Under the pieces are notes generated by a model that was not told the DNA's origin, searched no databases, and worked only from the letters and a program-made list of their open reading frames with translations. Below are positions 1-11,636 of a stretch of DNA of 64,000 nt, piece by piece. Numbering within the stretch: the first letter of the stretch is position 1; the number at the start of each line of letters is the position of its first letter. Source of the stretch: Palaemon carinicauda (taxonomy: Eukaryota; Arthropoda; Malacostraca; Decapoda; Palaemonidae); contig NC_090728.1 in the NCBI RefSeq assembly GCF_036898095.1, positions 92,229,869-92,293,868 on the forward strand, in the 5' to 3' direction. A program made the translations under genes and the position numbers.

Positions 1-1124
1 TGAGGGGGCGTCGCGATTCCTATCACTACCTGAACTGCGTCCTGATCGCTGCAAGGGAGCGTCTACTGGGGTCGTCTGGCCAAGAGGAGGAGAAAGCCCT
101 TGCGACATCTCCCAATTCGGGGGAGAGGGAGAAGCGTGCGCCTTCTCCTACGACGAACTATGTACCTTACGCGACTGCTTAGGCGCTGAAACGTCGTCTT
201 CCTCCGAAATAAAAACTTCCGGCGAGCTCCAGTTACTGCAGGATGGTAGCTGGAACTTAGCAGGAGACCTACGTCTCTTGAGAGGCCTTGAAAGAAGAGG
301 TTGACGCCAACCACGTCTAGGTCTTGCGTCCTCCGACGAGAACGAACACTTCCTCATCTCGCCTTTCCTGCGGCGAGGGGGAGCGTCCTGGGATACGTCA
401 ACAGGATAGCTCGAGGAGACGTCCGTTCGTTGTTTAACGTCTCTCATCTCCCTTAGCCTTTCGACTTTCCTTCTCTCAGGGGTTGGGGAGCACGGAAGAG
501 GTCCCGGGCTAGGAGTATGACAGACACGAACGGACACACCCTCCACTTCACTATCACTATTCACAAACTTGCGTTGCAACCCACGCACTGCACTCCAAAT
601 CACTTCTTTTTCCGAAGTAAGGGATTCCACTTTTGCACCTAAGGCTGAAATTGCAGCCAACACATCCTTCAAAGAAGGCTCACTTACCTTTGACACCTTA
701 GCGGGGTCTGGTACTACTGCCTTAGGATTAGTAATAGGAATATTAGTCTCAAGCACATTAGAAGGAACATGACTATCGGACGATCTATTAGAAAGAACAC
801 TAGCTGATCTAGCTCTCCTAAGCCTGTCCTTCTCTAATCGCTTAACATAGCAATCAAACTCCTTCCACTCTCTATCAGACAAAGACTGACAATCATTGCA
901 TCTGTCAATAAAAGTACATTCATGCCCTCTGCAACTTTTACATATTGAGTGAGGATCAAGCGAGGCCTTAGGCATTTGAGTCTTACATCCTTTAACACAC
1001 CTTCTAATTACAGAGTCGGCCATTTTGTAAACTAGAAAATAGTAAACTAACAGTCCAGGTCAAAAAACCAACAAAGTCCATCTAAACTGAGTGAAAAGTC
1101 AAAAGGGAAAATCCAAAAAAGCAG
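1..1124 (-). mobile_element. Z: 5' part of a family 3 DIRS-like element (runs off the left edge)
   Basis: Holds the N-terminal gag-like ORF and about 100 bases of leader. The leader stops at an oligo-A tract (aaaa at 1126-1129) where element A begins, and resumes after A at 7494, ending in a family 3 terminal repeat at about 7771. The RT and recombinase genes would lie to the left of the window. Assignment to family 3 rests on the 7600-7771 end, which matches in reverse complement the solo repeats at 18534-19051. Confidence 0.75.
148..1023 (-). CDS. gag-like ORF1 protein of element Z, N-terminal part (291 aa)
   Basis: Gag-like structural protein of a DIRS retroelement, expected to package the element RNA. 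Near residues 24-46 it has DPHxxC-x2-CRGxxC-x5-C-x2-C, a probable zinc-binding motif with exactly the spacing seen in the gag of copy B (43574-40773) and in element G (21533-20769). A basic, Ser-rich stretch follows (RRARSASVLSNRSS), then a probable coiled segment (LKDVLAAISALGAKVESLTSEKEV) that parallels the DVLRAIQALGDKVESV segment of B. The start is the first ATG after the leader. The ORF stops at 148, and the next minus-strand sequence stays Arg-rich in another frame, so a frameshift or natural end is possible. Function is inferred from position and motif only. Confidence 0.7.
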   Translation of the reverse strand: MADSVIRRCVKGCKTQMPKASLDPHSICKSCRGHECTFIDRCNDCQSLSDREWKEFDCYVKRLEKDRLRRARSASVLSNRSSDSHVPSNVLETNIPITNPKAVVPDPAKVSKVSEPSLKDVLAAISALGAKVESLTSEKEVIWSAVRGLQRKFVNSDSEVEGVSVRVCHTPSPGPLPCSPTPERRKVERLREMRDVKQRTDVSSSYPVDVSQDAPPRRRKGEMRKCSFSSEDARPRRGWRQPLLSRPLKRRRSPAKFQLPSCSNWSSPEVFISEEDDVSAPKQSRKVHSSS

Positions 1125-1130
1125 CAAAAT

Positions 1131-1330
1131 GTTATTTTCCTTAGTAAAATAAATTTTTGAATATACTTACCCGATGATCATATAGCTGTCAGCTCTGCTG
1201 CCCGACAGAAAAAACCTACGGGCGGAATACGCCAGCGATCGCTATACAGGTGGGGGTGTACATCAACAGCGCCATCTGTCAAGTAGGTACTCAAGTACTC
1301 GATGTCAACAAGAACCAATTTTCTCCTCTG
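1131..1330 (-). repeat. A: 3' inverted terminal repeat
   Basis: Reverse complement of 7318-7493 from the CTGTCAGCTCTGCTGCC block to the ACCAATTTTCTC block, without a difference that I can see. The outer end carries AATATACTTACCCG. Confidence 0.85.
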
Positions 1331-1375
1331 TCCACTGGGTCTCTATTGGGGAGGAAGGGTGGGTCCTTTAATTTA

Positions 1376-1464
1376 TGATCATCGGGTAAGTATATTCAAA
1401 AATTTATTTTACTAAGGAAAATAAAATTTTTCAATATTAAACTTACCCGATGATCATATAGCTG
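1376..1464 (-). repeat. A: internal complementary region (ICR)
   Basis: First half (to about 1424) is the inverse of the left element end, second half (TTTTTCAATATTAAACTTACC onward) the inverse of the right element end. Head to head they form the circle junction used in DIRS replication. Confidence 0.85.
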
Positions 1465-1900
1465 ATTCACACCCAGGGGGGTGGGTAGAGACCAGCATTA
1501 CATGTTGACATTATGAGCTAAGTATTCCGTATTTCATTTTAGCAGTTATTCAAAATAACAAGCATAAAATAAATAAGTACCTGGTAAGGAAGACGACTTG
1601 AACAATTACTCTGCCTTTTTAAGTACGTCTTCCTTACTGAGCCTCGCGATCCTCATAGGATGCTGAGCGACTCCTAGGAGCTGAAGTATGAAGGGTTGCA
1701 ACCCATACTAAAAGTCCTCATCAAAACCTCTAATCTAGGCGCTTCTCAAGAAATGATTTTGACCACCCGCCAAATCAAGTAGGATGCGAAAGGCTTCTTA
1801 GCCTTCCGGACAACCCAAAAATATTTCAAGAGAAAGATTAAAAAGGTTCTGGAATTAGAGAATTGTAGTGGTGGAGCCCCCACCACTACTGCACTCGTTG

Positions 1901-2976
1901 CTACGAATGGTCCCAGAGTGTAGCAGTTCTCGTAAAGAGACTGGACATTCTTAAGATAAAAGACGCGAACACTGATTTGCTATTCCAATAGGTTGCGTCG
2001 AATATACTTTGCAGAGATCTATTTTGTTTAAAGGCCACGGAAGTTTTGACAGCTCTAACTTCGTGTGTCCTTACCTTCAGCCAAGCTTGGTCTTCCTCAT
2101 TCAGAAGGGAATGAGCTTCTCGTATTAACAGTCTGATAAAATAGGATAAAGAATTCTCTGACATAGGCAAAGATGGATTCTTAACTGAACACCATAAAGC
2201 TTCAGACGGGCCTCGTAAAGGTTTTTAAAATAGAACTTAAGAGCTCTTACAGGACATAATACTCTTTCTAGTTCATTTCCAACCATACGATAAGTTTGGA
2301 ATATCGAACGATATTGGTCAAGGCCGAGAAGGCAGCTCGTGTTTGGCTAGAAAACCAAGTTGTAGAACATGTAGCCGTTTCGGATGAGAATCCGATGTTC
2401 TTGCTGAAGGCATGAATCTCACTGACTCTTTTAGCTGTGGTTAAGCATATCAGGAAAAGAGTCTTAAAGGTGAGATCTTTCAGGGAGGCTGATTGAAGCG
2501 GTTCGAACCTGTCTGACATAAGGAATCTTAGAACCACGTCTAAATTCCAACCAGGTGTAACCAAACGACGCTCCTTCGTGGTCTCAAAAGACTTAAGGAG
2601 GTCCTGTAGATCTTTATTGTTGGAAAGATCTAAGCCTCTGTGACGGAAGACTGATGCCAACATGCTACTGTAACCCTTGATAGTGGGAGCTGAAAGAGAT
2701 CGTTCTTTCCTCAGATATAAGAGGAAGTCAGCTATTTTGAGTTACAGAGGTACTGGTCGAGGATACGGATACTGACTTGCACCAGTTTCGGAAGATTTCC
2801 CACTTCGATTGGTAGACTCTAAGGGTGGATGTTCTCCTTGCTCTAGCAATCGCTCTGGTTGCCTCCTTCGAAAAACCTCTAGTTCTCGAGTCTTTCGATA
2901 GTCTGAAGGCAGTCAGACGAAGAGCGTGGAGGCCTTGGAGTACCTTCTTTACGCGTGGCAGACGTAGCAGGTCCAC
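1901..2976 (-). pseudogene. A: tyrosine recombinase, broken
   Basis: Remnant of the integrase of the element. Three minus-strand pieces in different frames: 2728-2976 (N-terminal core-binding part, RAIARARRTSTLRVYQSKW), 2268-2663 (GYRSMLASVFRHRGLDL region and catalytic Arg in TAKRVSEIHAF) and 1901-2170 (HEVRA and the C-terminal Tyr region). The frame is lost after the SETATCS stretch, at exactly the place where D (51762) loses it. Compared with B, the tail residues around the nucleophile are also damaged (ASFILRMSS in place of ASFYLKDV). Confidence 0.8.
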
Positions 2977-3117
2977 CCTTAGGGGAAGTGTTCTGGGAAC
3001 GTCTACTAGCCATCGAAGTACCTCGGTGAGTTATTCTCTCGCGGGCCAGAGGGAAGCAACTAGCGTCAACTTTGTCCCTTCGTGAGAGGCGAACTTCTGC
3101 AGTACCTTGTTGACAAT

Positions 3118-3489
3118 CTAGAACGGAGGGAATGCATATAGATCTAGATGTGACCAATCTAGTAGAAAGGCATCTATATGAACTACTGCTGGGTCCGGGA
3201 TAGGTGAGCAAAGTATTGGGAGCCTCTTGGTCATCGAGGTTGCGAAGAGATCTATGGTTGGCTGGCCCCAGGTGGCCCAAAGTCTCTTGCATACATCCTT
3301 GTGGAGGGTCCAATATGTTGGAATTATTTGTCCCTTCCTACTGAGACAATCTGCTATGACATTCAAGTTGCCTTGGATGAACCTCGTTACTAGTGAAAAG
3401 TCCAGACCTGTTGAACAGGAGAGGAGGTCTCTTGCGAACTCATACCATGTCAGAGAGTAGGTCCCTCCTTGCTTGGAGATGTACATCAA
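3118..3489 (-). pseudogene. A: RNase H and downstream domain remnant
   Basis: Reads YISKQGG, then TRFIQGN, ADCLSRKGQ, TIDLFATSMTKRLP and DAFLLDWSHLDLYAFPPF, all collinear with the RT/RNase H ORF of B. The reverse transcriptase core upstream is absent, and the next sequence (3938 on) is gag-derived. Confidence 0.8.
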
Positions 3490-3937
3490 AGCAGGGTGTT
3501 GTCCGTGTTCACCTCCACCACTTTGCCTTGAAGGAGACCTGAAGCTTTACCAGGTCAGACGTACTGCCAGTAGCTTCTTGCAGTTGAAATGCATTGTCCT
3601 TTGACTCGAGTTCCATAATCCCGAGCATTCCCTACCGCCTAATGTCGCACCCCAGCCTACGTCCGATGCGTCCGAGAAGAGAACGAGGTTGGGAGTCTGA
3701 ACAGTCAGGGGAAGACCCTTTCAAAGGTTGATAAAGTCCTTTCACCAAGTCAGACCAGACTTTATCTTCCCGGAAACCGGGATCGAGACCGCTTCTAGCG
3801 TCTTGTCCTTTTCCAGTGAAAAGCTAGATGATACAGAAGAGGACGGAGGTGTAGTCTTCCAAGTGACACAAATTGAACCACGGATGACAGTGTCCTAACC
3901 AGACTCATCCACAGCCTGACAGGGCAGTGTTCCTTCT

Positions 3938-6140
3938 TCAGCATCTTCTGGATGGATAACAGGGCTGGGGGTTGATCGTCTTGTTCAGCAATGTCCTCAT
4001 CAGAGGGTTCCTCATCCGAAACTGATGAGGAAACGGCAACGGAGTGGGCAACGTCTGACTCGCTGAATCCGGTCGCACTGGTGGATGCGTGATGGAGCCG
4101 GACACAAGATCATGGTACTGCTGCACAGTCTGTGAACTGTCAACCATGGGGACGCGAGGAAGTACAGCGTCAACCCGAAACTGTCTAGACTGTCTGGGTT
4201 GCGCAGTCAACCCCCTACCGGGTTGCTGAGGTTGCCGCACTGCGTCACAACAAGTCACCTCTGCTGGTTGTTGAACGTCTTCCTAGTGACAGACTGAACG
4301 TCCACAACCACCTCCGAGAGTCGCTTAACGTCAACGTGCGACTGGCAACCCACACTGGGTCGCACCGGTGGAGGAACCACCTCAACTGGCGGACGTGAGT
4401 AGGATACCTCAGCGTCAACAGGGCGTACAACCAACCGGTAGGAAGGTTGTTGGCTAGGAGGTTCTTCTCCGTAAAAAATCCTCTATCAAGGACACAAGCT
4501 TGGACTGCATGTCTTGCAACAAAGCCCATTAGGGTCTATGGGAGCAAGTGTGGCAACAGACGGGGTTAGCGACCGAAGCGGAACCATTTACCATCCCTGG
4601 AAGCCTTGTTATGCTTTAATTAAAGTCCAAAGGAGGCTAAGCAGCTTAAGGCTCCTCTCCAATTGACAGAGTCCTCAAAGGAATATCAGAAGGAGGGAGA
4701 ACAGCACTTTCTCATCTACAGGAACCATGTCCGAGAAAAGCTAGGTTATCTCAGTGAGGGTCTCACTGGTGCATAAGCAGCAGACCAGAAGGCAACGTTA
4801 TGTAACTGCTTGACAGTCTGTGAACTGTCAAAAACTGAACTGTCAACCACAACAGGTGCGTGAGGACATACAGCACTGGTGCATTAGTAGCAGACCAGAA
4901 GGCAACGTCATGTAACTGCTTGACAGTCTGTGAGCTGGCAACAACCAAAGCTGTGTGGGGAAGCCTCAACTCCTGACTGACTAGTCTGCTGCGGGCGAGT
5001 GGCGGTAACCACAGTGGGTTGCGGAGGCTGACACACCGTGTCAAAACACGGCAGCTTGTGGTAGCTCACGCACGGCAACGGAGTGCTCCGTGTGTCTGTG
5101 GGAGTCAGCATGCGTCTGGCAGGGTCGACTGCGCATGGGTGGAGGAGCTCTCACAACAAGAGTGTGGGAGCAGGCAGCCATGCTGGGCGCACAACCGTGG
5201 CAGGTTGTAGGCAAACGGGTGCATCGTCAACCTTCTCCGCAGTCGGAGTGTGGGAGCAGGCAACAACCAAAGCGGAGTGGTGGTGCGTGGTGGGGACTGC
5301 CGTGGGTTGCGGAAACTAACGCATCGCGTCAAAACACGGCAGCTTGACTCCACCTTCCCACTGCTGATGCGGTAGCTCACGCATGTTAACGGAGGGTGCC
5401 GCACGTCGGCTAACATTAACATGCGTCTGGCAGGGTCGATTGCGCATCGGAGGTGGAGCTCTCCGCAGCCGGAGTGTGGGAGCAGGCAGCCTCAGCGTGA
5501 GCTGGGCGCACAACCGTGGCAGGTTGTAGGCTAACGAGAGCAGTGTCAACCTTCTCCGCACGAAACTCCTGCATAACCGCAGCTAACTGAGTCTGCATAG
5601 ACTGCAGTAAAGACCACTTAGGGTCTACAAAAAACGGCAACAGACGGAGCTACTGTCCGTTGTGACTGAGGGTCTAAAACAGCTGGTGCGGCAACAGACG
5701 GAGTTACTGCCTGTTGCGGTACCACCTTGCCTCTCTTGGGAGGAGTGCAGTCGTCGGATGACTGCAGCGAGTCCGAACTGACCCAGTGGCTACACCTAGG
5801 CCGTTGGACTTGCGCGGAAGGGACCGACTTGCACTTAAAAAGCTGCAAGATGTGGTCCATGGTTTCTTACGAGAAACCTCTTCCGCAGACGAGGAATAAA
5901 TGGGCTCTCTCGTCTTTGTGTGGGTGGGGCGATCTCACGTCGGCTAACGTGGGTAGATACGCCCGAAACCACGGAGGGAAAAACGTCTGTTCGTCGATCA
6001 AGGCCTGTGGAACCCATAAGTCGTTCGACATTACTTCTCCCCTGGGCTTGGCAGCTTGTAAGAGGTCCCGGACTAGGTGAACAACTGGCACGAACAGACG
6101 AACCCTCGGACGCAACACTGTAACACTTTGCGCATATCAC
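3938..6140 (-). pseudogene. A: rearranged gag-like region replacing RT
   Basis: Minus-strand pieces at 3938-4258, 4245-4529, 5416-5640 and 5835-6140 match gag segments (SSVRASCSPSPGPL, then WSLLQSMQTQLA, then a Val/Pro/Gln-rich part). As in D, a second copy of gag-middle sequence leads straight into the RNase H side at about 3940, so gag C-terminus and RT core are missing. The Cys-rich N-terminal domain is also absent: the first recognisable block is CAKCYSVASEGSSVRA. Confidence 0.7.
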
Positions 6141-7317
6141 TTTATCGCTTTTGATTTTCTGTTTGCACTTATTTCACTGAAATCGAAACTTTAACTGATT
6201 TCTACCTGAAACACGCAATCCTATCCTTCATTAAAAGGTAGTAATTGCGAAAACAGTTTTACAATGCAACAGAAAAACATAAAAAAAGATAAAGAATTCA
6301 GTGGCTGGAAAAGAGACTAAACACTAGATCAAATAAACTACGTTTACAATCTCTCACCGCATAAAGCCTGGGAACAAGAATAAAACCCTAGAAACGTTTT
6401 ACCTTCTTCCCCTACAGCGACTAGGGAGAAGAGTAAAAAAAAAACGAGAACAACGTTACCCGTTGAACGAAACGTTTATTCTCCTCTCTCTCCCTCCGTC
6501 TCTATCTCTCTCTCTCTTCTCTCTTGATTTAGCACCTGAGAGAAGAGCCCAATTATATATCGTTAAAACATGTTATTTGCTAAAGGAAAAAACTGAAAGG
6601 TTTCCCAAATAAAAAGTTCCTTTATTTAGAATTTAAACCATTTAAGCTAAGAAAGAATGAACGAAACGCTAGAATCGGTTTACTCTTACTGCAACGTGAA
6701 ACCGTGATACACTCTCTCTCTATCGTAACGATAGAGCGCATGTTGAACGTTCTGAACGTCAACAACTGCGGAGACTAAAAAACTAAACGTTAGTTCATCT
6801 TTGAAAACAGTACGAGACTATCAAAGAAATTCTTTCATAAAACATTAAAATTAAAAAAGTATTAAATTCTTAAAAGGTTAAATACGATATAACGGGCTCA
6901 ATGTTAATTAACTTCGGTTCCAAGTAAGGACCGCCTACTATTAGGAAAGGTCGCATATAAACAAACATAAAAATTAATTTTTTATAAGTTTATAATAAAT
7001 GGAAAGTTAATCGAAGAGGCCTATAAAGGCGGAGAGATATAAAATAAATAGATCTATAACTTGTAAAGCAAAATTACCAAAAACCTAAACACACTTCCGT
7101 CTAAGGGAAGGGTCGGCCATTTAAAAGTGAAAGCGAGTCCATACTCTCTTCGTCACCATAATTAAATCTATCCAAAACGAGTTCAAGTTTTGAAATGAAG
7201 AAAAAACCCCTGCATAGCGAAAGCTCAAAACTGGAATAGTGTACTTCACCAAATCGTTGTGAAAACAAATCCAGTTAGGGACGGCGTATTTAGTAGGTCT
7301 TGCTATTGGCACGACAG
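6141..7317 (-). other. A: long non-coding 5' leader with hairpin
   Basis: About 1.2 kb, AT-rich and full of stops, closely similar to D 55715-56908 and more distantly to C 48890-50179. It contains CT-rich microsatellites (6480-6530) and a perfect hairpin at 6718-6736 (CTCTATCGTAACGATAGAG). No gene seen. Confidence 0.65.
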
Positions 7318-7493
7318 AGAGAAAATTGGTTCTTGTTGACATCGAGTACTTGAGTACCTACTTGACAGATGGCGCTGTTGATGTACACCCCCACCTGTAT
7401 AGCGATCGCTGGCGTATTCCGCCCGTAGGTTTTTTCTGTCGGGCAGCAGAGCTGACAGCTATATGATCATCGGGTAAGTTTAATATTGAAAAA
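7318..7493 (-). repeat. A: 5' inverted terminal repeat
   Basis: Inverse of 1131-1330; ends CGGGTAAGTTTAATATTG then AAAAA. Similarity to the left copy stops at the GAGAAAATTGG block. Confidence 0.85.
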
Positions 7494-7771
7494 GCCATCA
7501 ACAATAATCAACCAAAAGGTACTTCACCAAATTTGTAGATGAAGTAAATCACAACGAAACGAATTTCCGCCATGTTGACTCGATCAACGGCAGGGAATTT
7601 CTGAGGAATGGTGGGAATGGTTCCAGTTACTTACTGAGAGGGCGCTCAGGTATGACCACCTGCTCACTAGGCGGTGATTGCCGCGAAATTTGAATTTCTG
7701 CCGTGCGCGCGACGAAACGCGGGATTAAAGCTTTATATATGTAACTACCAGGGAAGTTACATATTTAAAAA
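7494..7771 (-). mobile_element. Z: leader and 5' terminal repeat, continued after A
   Basis: Continues the leader of Z. The last 170 bases (GGGAATTTCTGAGGAATGG to TATTTAAAAAT) are the inverse of the solo repeats at 18534-19051 (same TTCGCGGCAATC, GTTACCTGG-like and GGTAGTTAC blocks), which makes this the 5' end of a family 3 element. It abuts an older family 2 remnant. Confidence 0.7.
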
Positions 7772-8321
7772 TACACTATTCGGGGAATAAGTCACCTTCC
7801 TTGTAAGATAATTCCTCGAAAGGGAGCTGAACTGTTATACACTTTAATTCAGTAATGAAACAAACACACGGCAGTGTTGAGAACCTGCCGACCATCAACA
7901 CAGGGTAGGGCGGCAATGACAACTCCCTTACGGCGGAGGCAGTCGGATACGTCGTCAACAGTAATTAAAGTTACAATTATCTAACAACATAAACCTATAT
8001 TTCCATTTATACATATATACTCATATATATGTAAGATAAATGAAAACACACAAGAGAAAAAAAAACAGAACAGAAAAACAATCAAGGCAAGTCTTTACGG
8101 GAGAGAAAGGCAGAATGTCCGTCCTCTACCGTGCCATTAAGTAAAGTGGTTACTCAGCCGAGAGGTGTGAGTGATCGGGGTAGCCAGTCTACCCCACCCC
8201 CACCCGCTAACTAGCGGATGGGGTAGTTATCCCTCACTAAAATTATCATGGCTCATCTTTCAGCTACACCGAAAGTATACCCTATAAATAGCGGAGGGTT
8301 TGTATCTACGCCTGAACAAAT
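7772..8321 (-). mobile_element. Y: old family 2 DIRS-like remnant, 5' end only
   Basis: The last 170 bases (GTGTGAGTGATCGGGGTAG, CCGCTAACTAGCGG, ATGGCTCATC, CAGCTACACCGAAAG, CGCCTGAACAAAT) are a diverged copy of the family 2 5' terminal repeat. The upstream part matches the leader of J at 57130-57500 (GGAGGCAGTCGG-like block, ATTAAGTAAAG block). The body is missing; Z sits at its left edge. No ORF worth calling. Confidence 0.6.
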
Positions 8322-8903
8322 AAGAAGTGAAAAAAAGGTGTTTTAACATATCCATTTTTAAGGGAACTTTGTTTGAAAAGTCTCATATAGATATAGAAAC
8401 TAATTTGTTACTTGTATATAATTACATTTATGTTAAATTTAGTTATAAATTTGTTGAAAATAGAATAAAGAATTTCTCAAGACCATGATTAGTGCTCATT
8501 CATTCATGAGGTTATTCTGCATTGGGTATCAAGTCGGAAAGGTGCGGCTCACCTTTACCCTCCATCCCAAGTAGGTACACAAGGGGTTTTAGGCTGTCTT
8601 ATATTGAATATGGCTGTGTAAGGGGTGTCGCCAAGCCCAACCCACTAGGCAAGGATACAGCTACAAGGTTAGGTTAGGTTAGGTGGTTTGTTTAGGCTAC
8701 CTGGTGGTCTTGTTTATTGATAATTCTACATGTGCCATTATTCACATGGTAAAAAGGATTCTTTAATTCATTCCCCAACCAAAATTTCCGATTTTCCACT
8801 GGGGGTCCCCCAAGATTGGAAAGGTTAACAAATAGGATAAAAATACAGTTCCTCCTCAATACCCAAATAAATAATGTAATAAAAAGTGCTGGTTATCTAA
8901 GAA
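8322..8903. repeat. Dispersed repeat with a TTAGG-like run
   Basis: No gene. The part from the (GGTTA)3 run at about 8665-8685 to the CCACTGGGGGTCCCCC block near 8800-8816 recurs inverted at about 17870-18115, with the same order (TTAGG run, TTTGTTAGG-like block, TTCCCACTGGGGTCCCCC). This is probably an old dispersed repeat of unknown type. Confidence 0.5.
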
Positions 8904-9170
8904 AAATGACAAATTCGGAGATAATTTGTATTTTTCCTAACCATACAAACCTTAGCTATTTACATAGGGTATTACTTTCGGCGTAGCTGAATGACGAGCC
9001 ATTAGATTTTCAACGAGGGTTAACTTAGAGGTAGGACTTCACGGGGGACAGGGCTGGCGGGCAAATATGTGTAAACAGCTAAGGTTTGTATGGTTAGGAA
9101 AAATACAAATTATCTCTGAATTTGTCATTTGTTCCGTAGCCAAAATACAAACCACGCTATTTACATAGGG
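8904..9170 (-). repeat. F: 3' terminal repeat and ICR
   Basis: 8904-9010 is the inverse of the right end (ACTTTCGGCGTAGCTGAATG, ATGACGAGCCATTAG blocks). The ICR (9070-9170) joins the inverse of the left end (AAGGTTTGTATGGTTAGG to GAATTTGTC) with the inverse of the right end (ATTTGTTCCGTAGCC to TTTACATA). Confidence 0.8.
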
Positions 9171-9652
9171 TGACTTAACCCTTAGGTAGGGTGGAAGGTC
9201 CCAGCCTTACTGGCTTTGGCTTTTGCCCGGGGACTCAGAATCCGAGTGAGTAGCACTCGAGAAAAGGAGTCCCTGCACCTCGCAAATTCCTTGCTCCGCA
9301 AGGAACATGCGGCCTACATAAGGTTGTGTGTGAAGGAATGAAGTGTGACTCATCCTAGGAGGTTGACCTGAAGTCCTTTAGATGGAATTCTAGGCTAGGA
9401 CGTTCCCAATACCACCTTGTCAGGGTATGGGGGACGCGACAGTATTATATTAATACTAGGAACACAAGGAAGCATGGTTTACCTGCAGTGGTTTGAGGTC
9501 AGCTATGCAGAGAACCCAGGATGCTGCTTTCCCCAAGAGAGGGGAGGATGAAGAAAAGAGTAAGGGCCAGACATACTTTTTCATTCATGCAGTATAAAAC
9601 CGGGTAACAATGCCCTCAACCTTCTGCTACCTGTCCATTAAGGAGCCTAAGG

Positions 9653-10641
9653 TTAGACCAGCTGTTGTGTAGCCCCCACAGGGCTGATAGAGAAAGTATC
9701 GAGGCTCCTGTGGGTCACGTCCTGCAGGTAGTGGGCTGTGAAGGTCATTTGACGCTTCCAGACCCCAGTTTGTAGCACCTGCATCACAGAGAAGTTTCTC
9801 TTGAATGCCAGGGACGCTGCGATGCCTCTGACATTGTGTGCTCTAGGGCGACATGAAGGAGGAGGGTCTGGATTCAGGGCATGATGGATGACCCTTCGAA
9901 TCCAAGCTGAGATGGTATTCTTGGTGACCCTCCTCTTCGTCCTTCCTGTGCTCACAAACAGGGCTTTGCACGCGAGGACGAACTGCAGCTGTTCTTTTTA
10001 AGATAACGCCTCAGACTCCTTACTGGGCATAGTAGGAGATGGTCTGGGTCATCTGTTACAGAACGAAGACTCGAAATCCTGAAGGAGTCGAACCGTGGGT
10101 CCGGAACTCCAGGACTTTGAGTCTTAGCAACAAACTCAGGGACGAACCTGAACGTTACCTCCCCCCATCCCCTTGAATGGGCGACGTCGTACGAGAGACT
10201 ATGAAGTTCACTGACACGCTTGGCTGAAGCCAGAGCGAGCAGGAACACCGTCTTCCAAGTCAGGTGACAATCAGAAGCCTGGAGTAATGGTTCGAACGGA
10301 GGTCTCTAAAGAGCCCTGAGAACCCGAACCACGTTCCATGGAGGAGGTCTCACTTCCGACTGAGGGCAGGTAAGTTCATAGCTTCGTATGAGCAAAGAAA
10401 GTTCCAGCAAGGAAGAAATGTCTATTCCTTTCAGCCTGAAGGCCAGGCTTAAGGCTGAGCGATAGCCTTTCACCGCCGAGACCGAAAGGCGCATTTCCTC
10501 CCGCAAATATACAAGAAACTCCGCTATTGGTGGAATAGTGGCATCGAGGGGAGAGATACCCCTCCCACGACACCAACCACAGAAGACTCTCCACTTCGCC
10601 TGGTAGACCCCTGCAGATGACTTTCGCAGGTGTCGAGACAT
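9653..10641 (-). pseudogene. F: tyrosine recombinase, broken
   Basis: Integrase remnant in three pieces: 10306-10641 (core-binding part, SSAGVYQAKWRVFCGWC then VKGYRSALSLAF), 9952-10248 (catalytic Arg in SAKRVSELHSLS; LCPVRSLRRYL) and 9653-9955 (HNVRGIAASLAF with the HxxR motif, then the nucleophile in TAHYLQDVTH). R-HxxR-Y are all visible, but stops split the reading frame. The sequence is clearly distant from family 1 recombinases (HEVRAVATS in B). Confidence 0.8.
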
Positions 10642-11371
10642 CCTCTCCGCAACTTGTCGCGAAAAAAGCCTCTCTCTGTGAGGAGATGTTGGATAGTCTC
10701 CAGGCGTGAAGTCGAAGAGATGCTACGGCTTTGTGGAAGATGTTGCAGTGTGGTTGCTTGAGTAGCTTGTGTCGTGGGGGGAGTTCTCTCGGGAGTTCCA
10801 TCAGGAGCTGCAGAAGGTCTGGGAACCACTCTCCATGATGCCATAGCGGAGCTATCAAAGTCATTGATAGGTTGACCGATAGTCTGGTCTTGTTGAACAC
10901 CCTTCTCATCAGACAGAACAGTGGGAAGGCGTAGACGTCGATGTTGTCCCACCGTTGTTGGAAGGCATCTTGCCAGAGTGCCATGGGGTCCGGGACTGGG
11001 GAGCAGTACAGCGGCAGCTTGAAGTTCAAGGCTGTCGCGAACAGGTCCACTGACGGGGAACTCCACAAAGTCAGGACTTTGTTGGCTACTAGAGGATCCA
11101 AAGACCACTCGGTACTCACTATCTGCGATGCTCTGCTCAGACTGTCGGTGAGCACATTCCTTTTGCCAGGAATGAAGCGAGCTGATAGTGGTATCGAGTG
11201 GACTTCGGTCCATCTCAGTATCTCTACTGCAAGATGGGATAGCTGTTGTGAAAAGGTACCTCCCTGCTTGTTGATATATGCCACTACTGTGGTGTTATCG
11301 CTCATCACCACCACAGAGTGACCCGCCAGGGTCTGTTGGAACTGTTGAAGGGCCAGATATAAGGCCTTCAT
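10376..11371 (-). pseudogene. F: RNase H plus DIRS post-RNase H domain (331-aa open stretch)
   Basis: Open piece of the RT/RNase H gene. Early residues give MSDNTTVVAYINKQGG (RNase H Asp) and ARFIPGKRNVLTDSLSR (last RNase H Asp). Then come SVDLFATALNFKLPLYCS, DPMALWQDAF, VYAFPLFCLM and IAPLWHHGEWF, the region called a putative methyltransferase domain in DIRS literature. The C-terminal third overprints the recombinase frame. RT proper is upstream in another frame. Confidence 0.75.
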
Positions 11372-11636
11372 TTCTAGCAGATTGATGTGGAGGTACTTTT
11401 CTGATTCTGACCATAGGCCTGAGATCCTGTGGTTCAGAACGTGGGCCCCCCACCCTTCTCTTTACGCGTCCGAGAACAGCATCAAATCCGGGGGGGAGGA
11501 CGAGAAGATCCACTCCCTTTTGAAGGTTTCTGTCTGTCAACCACCACTGCAGGTCCGTCCGTTCCGCAGGCCCTATAGGGACGACCAGAATGTCCGGGGA
11601 ATCGTTGCCTTGATTCCACCGGGACTTGAGCCGTCA

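Larger units (their letters stand above)
1125..7493 (-). mobile_element. A: defective family 1 DIRS-like element, inserted in Z
   Basis: Complete structure of about 6.4 kb with broken genes. Left (3') end at about 1125-1131, ICR at 1376-1464, right (5') end at about 7493. The two terminal repeats look identical over about 170 bases, so the insertion is young although every gene is disabled. It shares an internal gag-for-RT rearrangement and a recombinase frameshift with D. It interrupts the 5' leader of Z inside an A run, with no clear target duplication. Confidence 0.85.

Noticed and set aside
1125..7493. LTR retrotransposon or DDE transposon interpretation of the family 1 elements
   Set aside because: Repeats are inverted, not direct; there is a tyrosine recombinase, no protease or DDE integrase, and an ICR with both ends joined.
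8661..8690. Telomere repeat or chromosome end (TTAGG)
   Set aside because: Only about three units, embedded in a dispersed repeat that recurs inverted near 18100.
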